Shown: positions 16,872 to 25,456, counted from the stretch's first letter. The stretch is 34,871 nucleotides of DNA from an uncultured Pirellulaceae bacterium (GCA_938082855.1 CALKCC010000081.1:1-34871), one strand, 5' to 3'. Translations and numbers: made by a program. Notes: generated from the letters alone by a model not told the origin.

Positions 16872-18980
16872 GTGTTATTCAGATTACTGTGCCTATTGTT
16901 ACTTCTTCCGGTCTCACTACTGGGACAAGGCCCCGATGAAATTGACACCACTCGTGGCGATCAAATGCTTGCCAATTACTTTCAGTTGCGGACTGCCGCA
17001 TTGGAAGATCGATTTCTGGAAGGTATAGACTCCAAGGAAGATTGGCTAGCGAAGCGGCCACAGTACGTGAAGCAATTGCACGAGATGCTGGGACTCGATC
17101 CGATGCCAGCTCGTACTCCGCTCAATGCAACCGTCACAGGTACAACCGACCACGAAGAGTTCACCGTGGAGAATGTGCATTTTCAATCTCGTCCGGGACT
17201 CTACGTGACAGGCAATCTTTATGTTCCCAAGCAGCGTGACGAGAAGTTACCAGCGATCCTGTATGTCTGTGGGCATGGACGAGTCAAGGAAGACGGAGTT
17301 TCCTATGGTAATAAAGTTCATTATCACCATCATGGCAGTTGGTTCGCCAGAAATGGCTATGTGTGTCTTACGATCGACACATTGCAGTTAGGCGAGATCG
17401 AGGGAATACATCACGGCACTTATTCGCATGGTTACTTTTGGTGGCTCAACCGTGGTTACACGCCGGCAGGTGTTGAGGCATGGAATTGTATTCGGGCGTT
17501 GGACTACCTACAGAGTCGTGAGGAAGTAGATGGTGATCGACTGGGAGTGACCGGGCGTAGCGGAGGCGGCGCGTACAGCTGGTGGATCGCGGCGTTAGAC
17601 GAACGGATTAAAGTTGCTGTTCCAGTGGCAGGGATTACTGACCTGCGGAATCATGTCATCGATGGGGCAGTCGAAGGCCATTGTGACTGCATGTTTATGG
17701 TGAACACGTACCAGTGGGATTACCCAATGGTGGCAGCACTGATGGCTCCACGGCCGTTGTTAATTAGCAATACGGATAATGACAGGATCTTCCCGCTTGA
17801 TGGTGTCTATCGGACGTTTCTCAAGACGCGAGAGGTTTACCGATTACTAGATGCAGAGGACGACGTATCCCTGCATATTACGTCAGGTCCTCATAAAGAC
17901 ACTCAGGAATTACGCGTCCATGCGTTTCGCTGGTTCAATCATTATCTTAAGGGGGATGATGACTTGATTTACAAACCAGCAGAGAAGTTCTTCAAACCTC
18001 AGGATTTACAAGTCTTCAAATCTGGGTTGCCTGAAGACGAGGTGAATACTCAGATAAGCCATTCTTTTGTGCCGTCAGCATCGGAACACGAAGTGCCCGC
18101 AACTACTGAAGCGATGGAGGCATATACTGCTGAGGTGACTAAGGTTCTCAGAGAGAAAGCTTTTCGAGCGTGGCCCGACCAATCGGTTGATCTCAATGTT
18201 CGTAAAGTGGCAGATGCATTTGCTGAAGACCTGGTCATGTCTTCTTATGACTATACAAGTCAGGAGGGGATTGATTTAAGAATGTATCTCGTGCACAGAA
18301 AGGATTTGGAGAAGGCCAATCATGCCGTTGTGCAGGTGCACGGGCAGAAGGGCTGGATGGAGTTTCTGGCCTTCTATCAGGATGCTTTTGGAGACCGAGA
18401 CGTCCTGAAGGGAGAAGCGTTCCCAAGTCATGCACCGGACGGCTTGCCTGATTTTGAGGCGTTCCGGCAAAACGTTCGCAATTCAAATGTCATCACAGTG
18501 ATCGTCACTCCTCGTGGAGTGGGCCGGACACTATGGGATCAATCAGAACGCAAGCAGGTTCAGAATCAAAGAAGGTTCTATCTGTTGGGGGAATCACTCG
18601 GTGGCATGCAGGTCTGGGATGTACGGCGAGCGTTACAAGCTCTTCGGACTTTGGACATCGCTGAGGATGCAAAGGTGATGATAGGAGGAGCTGGGCAACA
18701 GGCGGCTCTGGTTTTATACACCAGCCTTTATGAAGACGTGACGACTATCGGAATGAGTGAGTTGGCTGAATCGGACATCGATTCTCTACCGATTTTGAAT
18801 GTGAGTCGATTCTATACGGTAGATCAAATGCTGGCTGCAGCGTCGAGTCGGCAGCGGGCAATTGTAAATCGGATTCCAGCCGAGGCTTTTCCATTTACAA
18901 GGAAGGCAGCAGAATTGCTAGGTTGGGAAAAACCTAGATTTTACTTCCTGCCCGGAGAACCTGAAGAATCTAATCCCTAG
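16872..18980 (+). CDS. Secreted two-domain alpha/beta hydrolase (acetyl xylan esterase/S9-like)
   Basis: The product has 702 residues from GTG 16872; an upstream in-frame ATG is cut off by TGA. The signal peptide is LCLLLLLPVSLLGQ. The first hydrolase domain (about 60-365) has LPAILYVCGHG, the nucleophile elbow GRSGGG (Ser230), a likely acid Asp302/Asp304 (NTDNDRIFP) and His341 (GPHKDTQE). The second domain (about 420-700) has VVQVHGQKG and the elbow GESLGGMQ, but no clear catalytic His after it, so it may be inactive. Such proteins are numerous in Planctomycetes and are usually annotated as acetyl xylan esterase or prolyl-oligopeptidase-like; the substrate is unknown. Its stop lies 7 nt from that of the convergent DUF11 gene. 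Confidence 0.8.
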   Translation: MLFRLLCLLLLLPVSLLGQGPDEIDTTRGDQMLANYFQLRTAALEDRFLEGIDSKEDWLAKRPQYVKQLHEMLGLDPMPARTPLNATVTGTTDHEEFTVENVHFQSRPGLYVTGNLYVPKQRDEKLPAILYVCGHGRVKEDGVSYGNKVHYHHHGSWFARNGYVCLTIDTLQLGEIEGIHHGTYSHGYFWWLNRGYTPAGVEAWNCIRALDYLQSREEVDGDRLGVTGRSGGGAYSWWIAALDERIKVAVPVAGITDLRNHVIDGAVEGHCDCMFMVNTYQWDYPMVAALMAPRPLLISNTDNDRIFPLDGVYRTFLKTREVYRLLDAEDDVSLHITSGPHKDTQELRVHAFRWFNHYLKGDDDLIYKPAEKFFKPQDLQVFKSGLPEDEVNTQISHSFVPSASEHEVPATTEAMEAYTAEVTKVLREKAFRAWPDQSVDLNVRKVADAFAEDLVMSSYDYTSQEGIDLRMYLVHRKDLEKANHAVVQVHGQKGWMEFLAFYQDAFGDRDVLKGEAFPSHAPDGLPDFEAFRQNVRNSNVITVIVTPRGVGRTLWDQSERKQVQNQRRFYLLGESLGGMQVWDVRRALQALRTLDIAEDAKVMIGGAGQQAALVLYTSLYEDVTTIGMSELAESDIDSLPILNVSRFYTVDQMLAAASSRQRAIVNRIPAEAFPFTRKAAELLGWEKPRFYFLPGEPEESNP

Positions 18981-18987
18981 GCGATCT

Positions 18988-20250
18988 TTAGCGTACACGA
19001 CACTTAAAGGTGATCGCAGCTGAATCTCCGACTTCCAGAGGTTGAGTGACTTCCCAGCGAAGAATCGCACTGTCTTTGCCTGTAGGATTGACGAAGAATT
19101 CTGCATCTACGGTACAGCTTTGACTATCGTCGAGATAAGCTAGTCGTCGACTCAGATGGTCAACAATCGTAACATTGCCGATCGCCTTATCACCGGTATT
19201 CTTAAATGTGATGGTGAATTCGAGTAATTCTCCGGGCAAGGCATCCTGCTTGGAGGCAACCTTTTGAATATCCAAACGGTTGTTGCCTTCGGCGATCTCA
19301 TAGTGATAGTTCGATTGGATTTTATTATTGCCGAGCATTTTGTAGGGCAATAAGTCATACGCGACCTCTTTGACGGTCTCTTCGTCGGTTTGTGCCAACG
19401 CCGTTTGCTTTTGGATGCTCAATTGAGCTTCCTGAGAATTCTGAATGTTGACCTTCGTGTTCAGCAGGTCTCCCACTTGCGGTTTAACCATCTGACTTCC
19501 TTCACTGGATGCCAGTTGATGAGCCATATCTCGAACCTTCTGGTTTTCCTGATAAGCAGCACTCGCTCGAGTACCAATATTACGCTGTGTGGAAACTTGT
19601 TGTTTAACCTGCTCCTGTCCGACACTCTTAACTGTTCCATCCAAAGCCAGTGGACTGTCGACCGCATAGGCATGGTCTTGATGACGATATTGCGAGAGTC
19701 CATCAACACGACGTACGGATGCAAATCGAGGTGCGTAAATCGGGATGCGATTGGTTCGTTCGATTTGAATGTCGCCGTCTAGCGTGTGGTAATGAGCAAT
19801 CGTATCTTCTTCATCCAGATTGTCGATGCTGAAGTCCTGAGCGACATTGGTGAGTTGATAAGCATCGCCTCCTTGATAGACGTACTCATCTTCAGGGAAA
19901 GGCTGTTGAATCCCCGGCGGAGTCCATGGGGCAGGGTAGGGCAGTCCCGCGTTGGGCCCAGTGTAAGCTTGAGGCGGTATGGCTGCTGGGCCGGTGTTTT
20001 GTGCGAGTGCAACATTCGAAGGTTGTGCGTTGTGGCTTGCTAGTTGAACGGCTTGATGGACTGCAGGTGTTTGGGGGGCGGGGCCGTCACCAACGCTTAC
20101 CAGAGCTGGATGGCCAGCAGTTTTACCGCTAGCAATGTCACGCGAATTGATAAGCTGTTCTCTGGGAGCCGTGCAGGCGGTCATCACGCAGAGGATCAGA
20201 GCCACGGCGGACAGGTAATAGCGTTTTGTAAGGATGGTAGAGCTAGACAT
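18988..20250 (-). CDS. DUF11 (OmcB-like repeat) envelope lipoprotein
   Basis: The product has 420 residues with lipobox LCVMTAC (Cys26). A proline-, alanine- and glutamine-rich region (residues 40-140) precedes a middle part with few recognisable motifs. One DUF11 domain lies at the C-terminus (about 318-418): LDIQKVASKQDALPGELLEF, TITFKNTGDKAIGNVTIVDH and a final RWEVTQPLEVGDSAAITFK. DUF11 is the conserved repeat also found in the chlamydial cysteine-rich envelope protein OmcB, and it is common in planctomycete envelope proteins (family knowledge). It is the last gene of a three-gene envelope run, starting 5 nt after the stop of the preceding gene. It is probably a structural surface or wall component. 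Confidence 0.85.
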   Translation of the reverse strand: MSSSTILTKRYYLSAVALILCVMTACTAPREQLINSRDIASGKTAGHPALVSVGDGPAPQTPAVHQAVQLASHNAQPSNVALAQNTGPAAIPPQAYTGPNAGLPYPAPWTPPGIQQPFPEDEYVYQGGDAYQLTNVAQDFSIDNLDEEDTIAHYHTLDGDIQIERTNRIPIYAPRFASVRRVDGLSQYRHQDHAYAVDSPLALDGTVKSVGQEQVKQQVSTQRNIGTRASAAYQENQKVRDMAHQLASSEGSQMVKPQVGDLLNTKVNIQNSQEAQLSIQKQTALAQTDEETVKEVAYDLLPYKMLGNNKIQSNYHYEIAEGNNRLDIQKVASKQDALPGELLEFTITFKNTGDKAIGNVTIVDHLSRRLAYLDDSQSCTVDAEFFVNPTGKDSAILRWEVTQPLEVGDSAAITFKCRVR

Positions 20251-20255
20251 CGACC

Positions 20256-21047
20256 TTATCTCAATCGTCCTATAGAGGGAGTACTGATAATGGCTCGTTC
20301 CAATCGTTCACGTGGAACCTGCGTCTGTGGTTTGGGAGTAATCGCTCGGGCCGGAGGCGATGAAAACATAAATCGACCTGTTTGTCGGTCCATGCGAGGT
20401 TGTTTCGAACCGAGTCTTAAGATCGCCATGGGACGTCCAAGCTGGTCTGCGACTCGTAATGGGTCTTCATTAAATCGGACGTCGAAAAAACGCTGCCGAT
20501 CAGCCTGATCCTGGATGACAACGGGGTTCGTTGGATCTTCCAGATAAATGACTCTGGTTACGAACAGTCCCTCCGCTGCCATTTCCAATTCTTGTTGTGT
20601 TAAGTGAATCGGTATAGGGAATCGTGTCGCCAGGCCGGCTGGTGGATTAAGGCGATCCAGAAGTTCGATAGTTGGATAGAGTTCGACTCCTGGCAGGCCT
20701 GGTATTTCGGTCACTTTGAATCGATACACACTGCCGATAAGAAGACCCACATCTAATATGGAAGGTGTGCCTGCGGCAAACTGACCCTGTGAAGCGATCG
20801 CTATCTTTCCGCCTTGAGGGCAACGCACCTGAGTCGGTTGGAAGTACCCTGGGATAGGGCCACCTCGCAATAGCATCTGAGAACCCACCTGCCCAGGTGG
20901 CATCATGGCATGATTGCGATAATGAGCATTAGGAGCAGGTCGGAATTGTTGAGCCAACAGTGAATTACCACTGACGGTTACCGAGCATATAGCCAATGCA
21001 ATTATGAGCTTGTTCAGAGGGGAGATCATCGCTCGAGTCTTTTTCAA
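20256..21047 (-). CDS. Secreted envelope protein, paralogue of the 21148-22227 lipoprotein
   Basis: TTG at 21047 is chosen because AGGAA lies 8 nt upstream and the start adds a KKTR basic region before the hydrophobic core (KLIIALAICSVTVSG). ATG 21029 is an alternative. The 263-residue product shares a domain with the preceding gene: VELYPTIEL, IPIHLTQQELEMAAEGLFV, TRVIYLEDP and EDPLRVADQLGRPMAILRLG correspond to IELFPTIEI, IPVQFTNEDFDQVATGNYV, TKVIYLPDP and DDPIVEADRRGSIMAILRMG. It lacks the lipobox and the long proline-rich tail of its paralogue. The family is not recognised beyond this. The order paralogue-paralogue-DUF11 suggests an envelope complex or layer. Confidence 0.8.
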   Translation of the reverse strand: MKKTRAMISPLNKLIIALAICSVTVSGNSLLAQQFRPAPNAHYRNHAMMPPGQVGSQMLLRGGPIPGYFQPTQVRCPQGGKIAIASQGQFAAGTPSILDVGLLIGSVYRFKVTEIPGLPGVELYPTIELLDRLNPPAGLATRFPIPIHLTQQELEMAAEGLFVTRVIYLEDPTNPVVIQDQADRQRFFDVRFNEDPLRVADQLGRPMAILRLGSKQPRMDRQTGRFMFSSPPARAITPKPQTQVPRERLERAIISTPSIGRLR

Positions 21048-21078
21048 ATACGGTTCCTGAGGTTGTTATGCAGGCAAC

Positions 21079-21110
21079 GCCCGCCGATGAAGTAGACATC
21101 ATCAGCGGGC
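21079..21110 (-). other. Intercistronic hairpin between the two paralogous envelope genes
   Basis: GCCCGCCGATGA (21079-21090) and TCATCAGCGGGC (21099-21110) pair at 11 of 12 positions around an 8-nt loop. The transcript of the minus strand would form this stem between the stop of the upstream lipoprotein gene and the start of the next one. No T-run follows, so it is not a standard terminator. It could limit readthrough or mark an RNA processing point that sets unequal expression of the genes. Confidence 0.5.
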
Positions 21111-21147
21111 ATTCCCAGAATGTAACGTAGCCTTGGAAGGCAAGTTT

Positions 21148-22227
21148 CTATTGCTGAGGTACGACCTGATTGCGAACTCGCACAGGCTGACGATTAATCA
21201 CAGCCGGAGCGTAGTTGTGTTCGCGAATCCGAACAGTGTCGACAGGTTTCGGATAGCTATATCCTGGTGTCTGTCGCATGTGTACGTTGAAGTGCTGTAC
21301 CGGTTCAGGAATATCGACCTTGGTATGGTTGTGCATGGTGTAGGATTGCATACCGGCTGGTCCGCCAAATGGTAGATGGGGTGGGCCAGGGACGCCAACA
21401 TTGGTGGCTGTCATAGGAGTTCCCCATGCCGGTGCGGTGATGCCAGAGACATAGTTTGGAGCCATCGTCATCGGCAAACCGGGTGCGGCTGCCTGCCCAC
21501 CTTGCATGAAGGCGGCGGGTGCTGCGGCCGGAGCGTTGGCCGGATTCACAGCTTTGACTTTATTACCCATGCGTAAGATGGCCATGATACTTCCTCGACG
21601 ATCGGCTTCGACGATTGGATCGTCACCTGGATCAAGTCGGGTGCTTACGAGCGTTTCGACATTGGCAAGTGCCAGGTCCTGGAATTCCGGATCGGGAAGG
21701 TAAATGACTTTGGTCACATAATTACCAGTAGCCACTTGGTCAAAATCTTCGTTGGTAAACTGTACAGGAATTGCATTGTGGTCCAGGTAAGCCGCAGTAC
21801 GTGGATTCACAGGAGCAATTTCAATCGTGGGGAACAACTCAATAGCTTCGTGCCCTTCGATGTTACTCAACTTCATGCGTACCAAGTCACCATTGACTCC
21901 GACATTAAAGTCGTGGCGAGCCGGAGTGACCAGAACCTGTCCTTCATAACTTCCGTTACGTGTTGAATCGATTCCGATTTGCATTCCCGTTGGACGATTG
22001 AATACAACTTGAATCGAAAGCCCGGCCGACTGAGGAGCCTGCATAGCAGCAGGATTCATGATCGGTGCCTGTGGCATGAGTACACCAGGACCGGGGCCAT
22101 CGACTCCGGGGCCAGGATGCATTAATTGATCAGCCGGCGGCAAGTTATGTTGCTCAAAGGTCTGGCAACCTGTCGTCAAAAGAGCTGCGATTGCGACTAC
22201 AGCCCACATTCTTGAAAAAGTCTTCAT
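21148..22227 (-). CDS. Proline-rich envelope lipoprotein with paralogous beta domain
   Basis: The start is set at ATG 22227: the product then begins with a lipoprotein signal (MKTFSRMWAVVAIAALLTTG, then lipid-attached Cys21), and GGGGGA sits six nt upstream. A longer frame to 22344 has no signal logic. The 359-residue protein has a P/G/M-rich segment after the lipid anchor (about 30-60), the shared domain (about 70-220, including IELFPTIEI, TKVIYLPDP and MAILRMGNK), and a long P/A/G/M-rich C-terminal part ending in basic, valine-rich sequence. It is the first gene of the envelope run. Low complexity and lipidation suggest a structural surface protein. Confidence 0.82.
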   Translation of the reverse strand: MKTFSRMWAVVAIAALLTTGCQTFEQHNLPPADQLMHPGPGVDGPGPGVLMPQAPIMNPAAMQAPQSAGLSIQVVFNRPTGMQIGIDSTRNGSYEGQVLVTPARHDFNVGVNGDLVRMKLSNIEGHEAIELFPTIEIAPVNPRTAAYLDHNAIPVQFTNEDFDQVATGNYVTKVIYLPDPEFQDLALANVETLVSTRLDPGDDPIVEADRRGSIMAILRMGNKVKAVNPANAPAAAPAAFMQGGQAAAPGLPMTMAPNYVSGITAPAWGTPMTATNVGVPGPPHLPFGGPAGMQSYTMHNHTKVDIPEPVQHFNVHMRQTPGYSYPKPVDTVRIREHNYAPAVINRQPVRVRNQVVPQQ

Positions 22228-22300
22228 TTTTTCCCCCATGGCAGTTTGACGTGCACAACGGTTTCTGGAATTTGCTATTGAGTTTTGACTTGTATATTTA

Positions 22301-22362
22301 CAGCTCGTCCGGAGCTGAAAAAGTTTCATTTGGTCAAAGCTCAATTCATTCGATTGAGCTTT
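22301..22362. promoter_or_regulatory. Two inverted repeats in the divergent control region upstream of the envelope run
   Basis: AAAGCTCAAT (22336-22345) and ATTGAGCTTT (22353-22362) are exact inverted 10-mers around a 7-nt spacer. CAGCTC-GTCCG-GAGCTG (22301-22317) is a second short hairpin. Both lie in the 274-nt gap between the divergent genes at 22227 and 22502. The first could be a protein-binding operator; the second would sit in the 5' leader of the envelope transcript. No T-runs support termination. Confidence 0.4.
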
Positions 22363-22501
22363 ACCCTTGAGGGCGGAAGCATCTAAAATGCGTCCAGCTC
22401 AAGGAAGGCACCGATTCCGGCGCAAGGAAACAATAATCCCATGTGGGCAGTAATCGGCACGTTACAGCACGAATCTTTGATAAAATCGGCATAACCAGAC
22501 T

Positions 22502-23524
22502 ATGAAGTACAAATTACCTATAGTGACATGCCTGATTTTGGCCTGTTTTGGTGTGATTTGGCTTCTATTTGGCTACCAAAGCGGTTCTATCTTGCCCAGT
22601 TTGAATGCTCAAACTCCCGCCACGTCGCCGAATATTTCTAGCAGTAATACTGGAATTCCTGTCGATGAAGCTGGGAATCCAATGGATTTGGCATCGGACC
22701 AGGAGCCTCAGGACGATGCTGAAGGTGACGAATTCCTTTCTGACCCAGAGGTCATACTGAAGCGGGCGATTGCTCAGATGCACTCGGAGACTCGGTTTCA
22801 GGCAGCGGTTCGCCACAGAATTGACATGTTTGACCAGCATTTAGTCGGGGCAGGGCACTATCGTCAATTTGGTAACGGATCGATCAAACGCTTGCGATTC
22901 GAGTTAAAAACTCAGGTAGGTGAGAATACGGCGAGTGTGGTGCAGGTTTGCGACGGTAGACACTTGTGGACAAGAGAAAATCTGGCTGATAGTACCAGCT
23001 TAAGCAGAATTGATGTTCGTTATATCAGCGATGCATTGCAACAGCAGGAGCAACAGGATACGCAGCACAGCACCGGCGTATTGGCAGCCAACTGGGGAGC
23101 CAACATCGCCATGGGCGGGATTCCTCGTCTGCTGGCCTCCCTTCAGTCAAGTTTCCATTTCACTTCTACATCGGAAGCTACTTATGAAGATGTTCCAGTG
23201 TGGGTCCTGGTAGGAAAGTGGAAGCCAGAAGTTCGCGAGCAAATAGCAGCCAGATTTGGCTCTGCCAAAAGATTTCCAACTCATTTGCCTGATGCCGTCC
23301 GGATCGTTCTAGGACGAGACGTTGAATTCAAATTCATTCCTCGTGAAATTCAATACCTGAAAGTAGCCTCGGATAAAACCGTAACTCCGATGGTGTCATT
23401 GCAGCTGTATGACATTACTAGATTGGTTGATATGAATGCCGCTCAGTTTGAGTATCAGCGAGGCGAACAGGTGATTGTCGACCGCACGCAGGCATTTTTG
23501 GATAAGTACCTGCCAACGCCGTAA
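22502..23524 (+). CDS. Secreted LolA-like protein
   Basis: The product has 340 residues. The N-terminal hydrophobic segment (LPIVTCLILACFGVIWLLFG) is a signal or membrane anchor, followed by an S/T/E/D-rich linker to about residue 80. The main domain (about 82-340) carries FQAAVRHRIDMFDQHLVGAG, then YRQFGNGSIKRLRFELKTQV, then VVQVCDGRHLWTREN. This pattern of amphipathic strands and a CDGxxLW turn resembles LolA/LolB/outer-membrane lipoprotein-sorting folds seen in Planctomycetes. It might bind lipids or lipoproteins in the periplasm (inference). It is divergent from the envelope run, sharing the regulatory gap. The assignment is fold-level and tentative. Confidence 0.65.
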   Translation: MKYKLPIVTCLILACFGVIWLLFGYQSGSILPSLNAQTPATSPNISSSNTGIPVDEAGNPMDLASDQEPQDDAEGDEFLSDPEVILKRAIAQMHSETRFQAAVRHRIDMFDQHLVGAGHYRQFGNGSIKRLRFELKTQVGENTASVVQVCDGRHLWTRENLADSTSLSRIDVRYISDALQQQEQQDTQHSTGVLAANWGANIAMGGIPRLLASLQSSFHFTSTSEATYEDVPVWVLVGKWKPEVREQIAARFGSAKRFPTHLPDAVRIVLGRDVEFKFIPREIQYLKVASDKTVTPMVSLQLYDITRLVDMNAAQFEYQRGEQVIVDRTQAFLDKYLPTP

Positions 23525-23655
23525 GGGCCGTAGCAAGCCGGCGAGCTCTCTCTGTTGTGACGATCCAGTCAGCCTCTTATCAATTTAATATCTTGCGTCT
23601 AAACTAAGGTTTCCAACGCGTCTGCCCCTGAAACCATATTCCAAGGCTCACCGCC

Positions 23656-24309
23656 GTGGCTCGTATCTTTTTTGTACTCGCTTGTTTTGCCACCGTGCTT
23701 CTACTCACCAATTTAGGAGTGGGCTTATGGGTCGGTGATCTCAATGGTGACGCTGCCGCCGTTAAGCAGGCAAGTGAAGCATTCGCCAAGGCCAAAGCTT
23801 CGCAGGATCAGCAGGCTGTCGAAGAGGCTGAATCGAATTTGATGCAAGCCGCGAAAGCTCATGAACCCACCAAGAAACGCCATAGTGTTCACTTCCTATT
23901 GGGAGTGTTTACAGCAGTGGTTTGTGTTTTGGTGAATGCGATTAGCGTGACGTACTTCATTGGGACAGCAAAGTGGTGTAATGAAGTTGTCGATGCTTAC
24001 AGCCTTGCACCAGAGTACGCTCAGCGAAGCACTCGCTTAAAGAAGAGCTCGTTTCCCTGGTCAGTAGCAGGTGTACTCATGATCATTTTGATCGTCGCCT
24101 TTGGCGGTGCATCCGACCCCGCAACAGAAATTCAATCTAGTGCCGATTGGGTCAGTATCCACTTCATGCTTTCAATTCTGGGCTCGATGTTTCTCGTCTT
24201 CTCCTTCCTGCAACAGGTCGGGAAAATTGGTGCTCATTATGAAGTCATCCAAGACATCGTCGCCGCGACAGAAAAACGCAAAGCAGAGTTGGCACAGGTA
24301 GAAATTTAA
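23656..24309 (+). CDS. Four-helix membrane protein of unknown function
   Basis: The product has 217 residues from GTG 23656. Hydrophobic helices are at about 4-27, 79-103, 134-151 and 165-187. Between the first two is a charged, alanine- and glutamine-rich helical stretch (33-70) likely to form a coiled coil. A second charged helix ends the protein (196-215). No motif is recognised. The final codons run into octamer element copy 3: the TAA stop at 24307-24309 directly precedes the first complete unit. Confidence 0.7.
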   Translation: MARIFFVLACFATVLLLTNLGVGLWVGDLNGDAAAVKQASEAFAKAKASQDQQAVEEAESNLMQAAKAHEPTKKRHSVHFLLGVFTAVVCVLVNAISVTYFIGTAKWCNEVVDAYSLAPEYAQRSTRLKKSSFPWSVAGVLMIILIVAFGGASDPATEIQSSADWVSIHFMLSILGSMFLVFSFLQQVGKIGAHYEVIQDIVAATEKRKAELAQVEI

Positions 24310-24459
24310 CCAATTAACCATTTAGCCATTTAGCCACTTAACCAGTTAGACAGTTAAACAATTAGACAGTTTTCATTTTGCTCAATGGACAATGTCTAAT
24401 GAAAAAATGTCCAATGATGCATGGTTAAATGGCTAAGTGGTTAATTGGTTAAATGTCTA
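24310..24459. repeat. Octamer-repeat intergenic element, copy 3
   Basis: The left arm 24310-24371 reads CCAATTAA, CCATTTAG (twice), CCACTTAA, CCAGTTAG, ACAGTTAA, ACAATTAG and ACAGTT. The right arm (about 24419-24459) reads TTAAATGG, CTAAGTGG, TTAATTGG and TTAAATGT. The 24366-24416 stretch matches copy 4 (25612-25662) at 50 of 51 positions by eye. It exactly fills the gap between two convergent genes, supplying or abutting both stop codons (TAA 24307-24309; TAG complement at 24457-24459). Confidence 0.88.
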
Positions 24460-25002
24460 ACCTTCTTCTTCCGGTGTTTCTGCTGGGGTCTCGATAATCG
24501 AGTGCAGAGTCTCAAAGTGTTTATTAACAGGCTCGGCGATGTCTTCTGGCAGGACATCGCGAATGGCATGAACCATCTTGTTTACATAGACTCCGGTTTT
24601 GGATTGAGCAATGTTGGCGTGTGTTTCTTCGCCCGTAAAGGCGATCATGGTTACGGTAAGCGCAGAGCAGAGTAGGGCACCGTTGACGACTCCCAAGAGC
24701 CCTCCTGTTTGATGATCGAAAGTCTTCATGTCATGCTTTTCCAGCTTCTTTTGCATGAAGCCGTGTAGGAACCAAATCCCCATTGAAGTCAAAATGTAGA
24801 TGGCTCCCATGGCCAGGTATGTATTCCAAGGTTCACCAATATCCTGAATTGCTTCAGCCAGCTCTGGATGGAACGCTCGCGCAGCAAAGAAGCTGACCAC
24901 GATCGAACTGACCATACTGATTTGCCAAACCATCCCTTTCCAGGCTCCGATCAAAATCGAGCCTCCGAGGACAACGGCCATGACGATATCAAATGACTGC
25001 AT
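24457..25002 (-). CDS. CvpA family inner-membrane protein
   Basis: The product has 181 residues. Four predicted membrane helices lie at about 5-20, 24-43, 62-81 and 101-122. The sequence pattern FDIVMAVVLGGSILIGAWKG at the start and QTGGLLGVVNGALLCSALTV before the last helix fit CvpA (colicin V production) proteins. The soluble C-terminus is acidic (ETPAETPEEEG). CvpA proteins are linked to envelope homeostasis and, in enterobacteria, colicin V export; here no colicin genes are present. The ATG at 25002 lies 13 nt after the dtd stop, so the two form an operon. The TAG stop sits inside octamer element copy 3. Confidence 0.88.
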   Translation of the reverse strand: MQSFDIVMAVVLGGSILIGAWKGMVWQISMVSSIVVSFFAARAFHPELAEAIQDIGEPWNTYLAMGAIYILTSMGIWFLHGFMQKKLEKHDMKTFDHQTGGLLGVVNGALLCSALTVTMIAFTGEETHANIAQSKTGVYVNKMVHAIRDVLPEDIAEPVNKHFETLHSIIETPAETPEEEG

Positions 25003-25015
25003 CTGTCAAAAACCT

Positions 25016-25456
25016 CTACCAAGACTCCAGAAGCATGGTGACTGGACCTTCATTGACGATCGTAACCTGCATGTCGGCTCCGAAAGCCCCTGTGGCCACT
25101 CGTACTCCACGAACGGCCATCTCTGTTACAAACTGCTCGTACAACGGCTCTGCGATCTCAGGACTGGCGGCATCCGTAAAACTTGGCCGTCGTCCCTTCC
25201 GGCAATCTCCCCAAAGCGTAAATTGACTGACGATTAAGATTTCGCCTTGTACGTCCTGAAGGCTCAGATTCATTTTTCCCTGATCATCTTCGAAGATTCG
25301 TAAGCCGGCGATTTTGTCGCACATTTGGATGACTTCTTTTTCAGAGTCTTCCGGGCCGATGCCAACAAAAGCGAGTAATCCCAGATCGATCTGACCAACG
25401 ACTTCGCGCGCAACCGCAACACTCGCATGGCTCACTCGCTGTAATACAACTCGCAT
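25016..25456 (-). CDS. dtd: D-aminoacyl-tRNA deacylase
   Basis: The protein has 146 residues. It hydrolyses D-aminoacyl-tRNAs (and mischarged glycyl-tRNA-Ala), protecting translation. The canonical start MRVVLQRVSHASVAV is used: the ATG at 25456 has AGAGGA five nt upstream. A longer frame from 25480 adds eight atypical residues. Key motifs are SQFTLWGDCRKGRRPSF and the C-terminal NEGPVTMLLES, which carries the Gly-cisPro (GP) active-site element. Length matches the family. It is the first gene of a dtd-cvpA pair, downstream of octamer element copy 4. Confidence 0.95.
   Translation of the reverse strand: MRVVLQRVSHASVAVAREVVGQIDLGLLAFVGIGPEDSEKEVIQMCDKIAGLRIFEDDQGKMNLSLQDVQGEILIVSQFTLWGDCRKGRRPSFTDAASPEIAEPLYEQFVTEMAVRGVRVATGAFGADMQVTIVNEGPVTMLLESW

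Noticed and set aside
22228-22344. 39-residue N-terminal extension of the envelope lipoprotein
   Set aside because: It precedes a complete lipoprotein signal with its own ribosome-binding site, so the extension is very unlikely to be translated.
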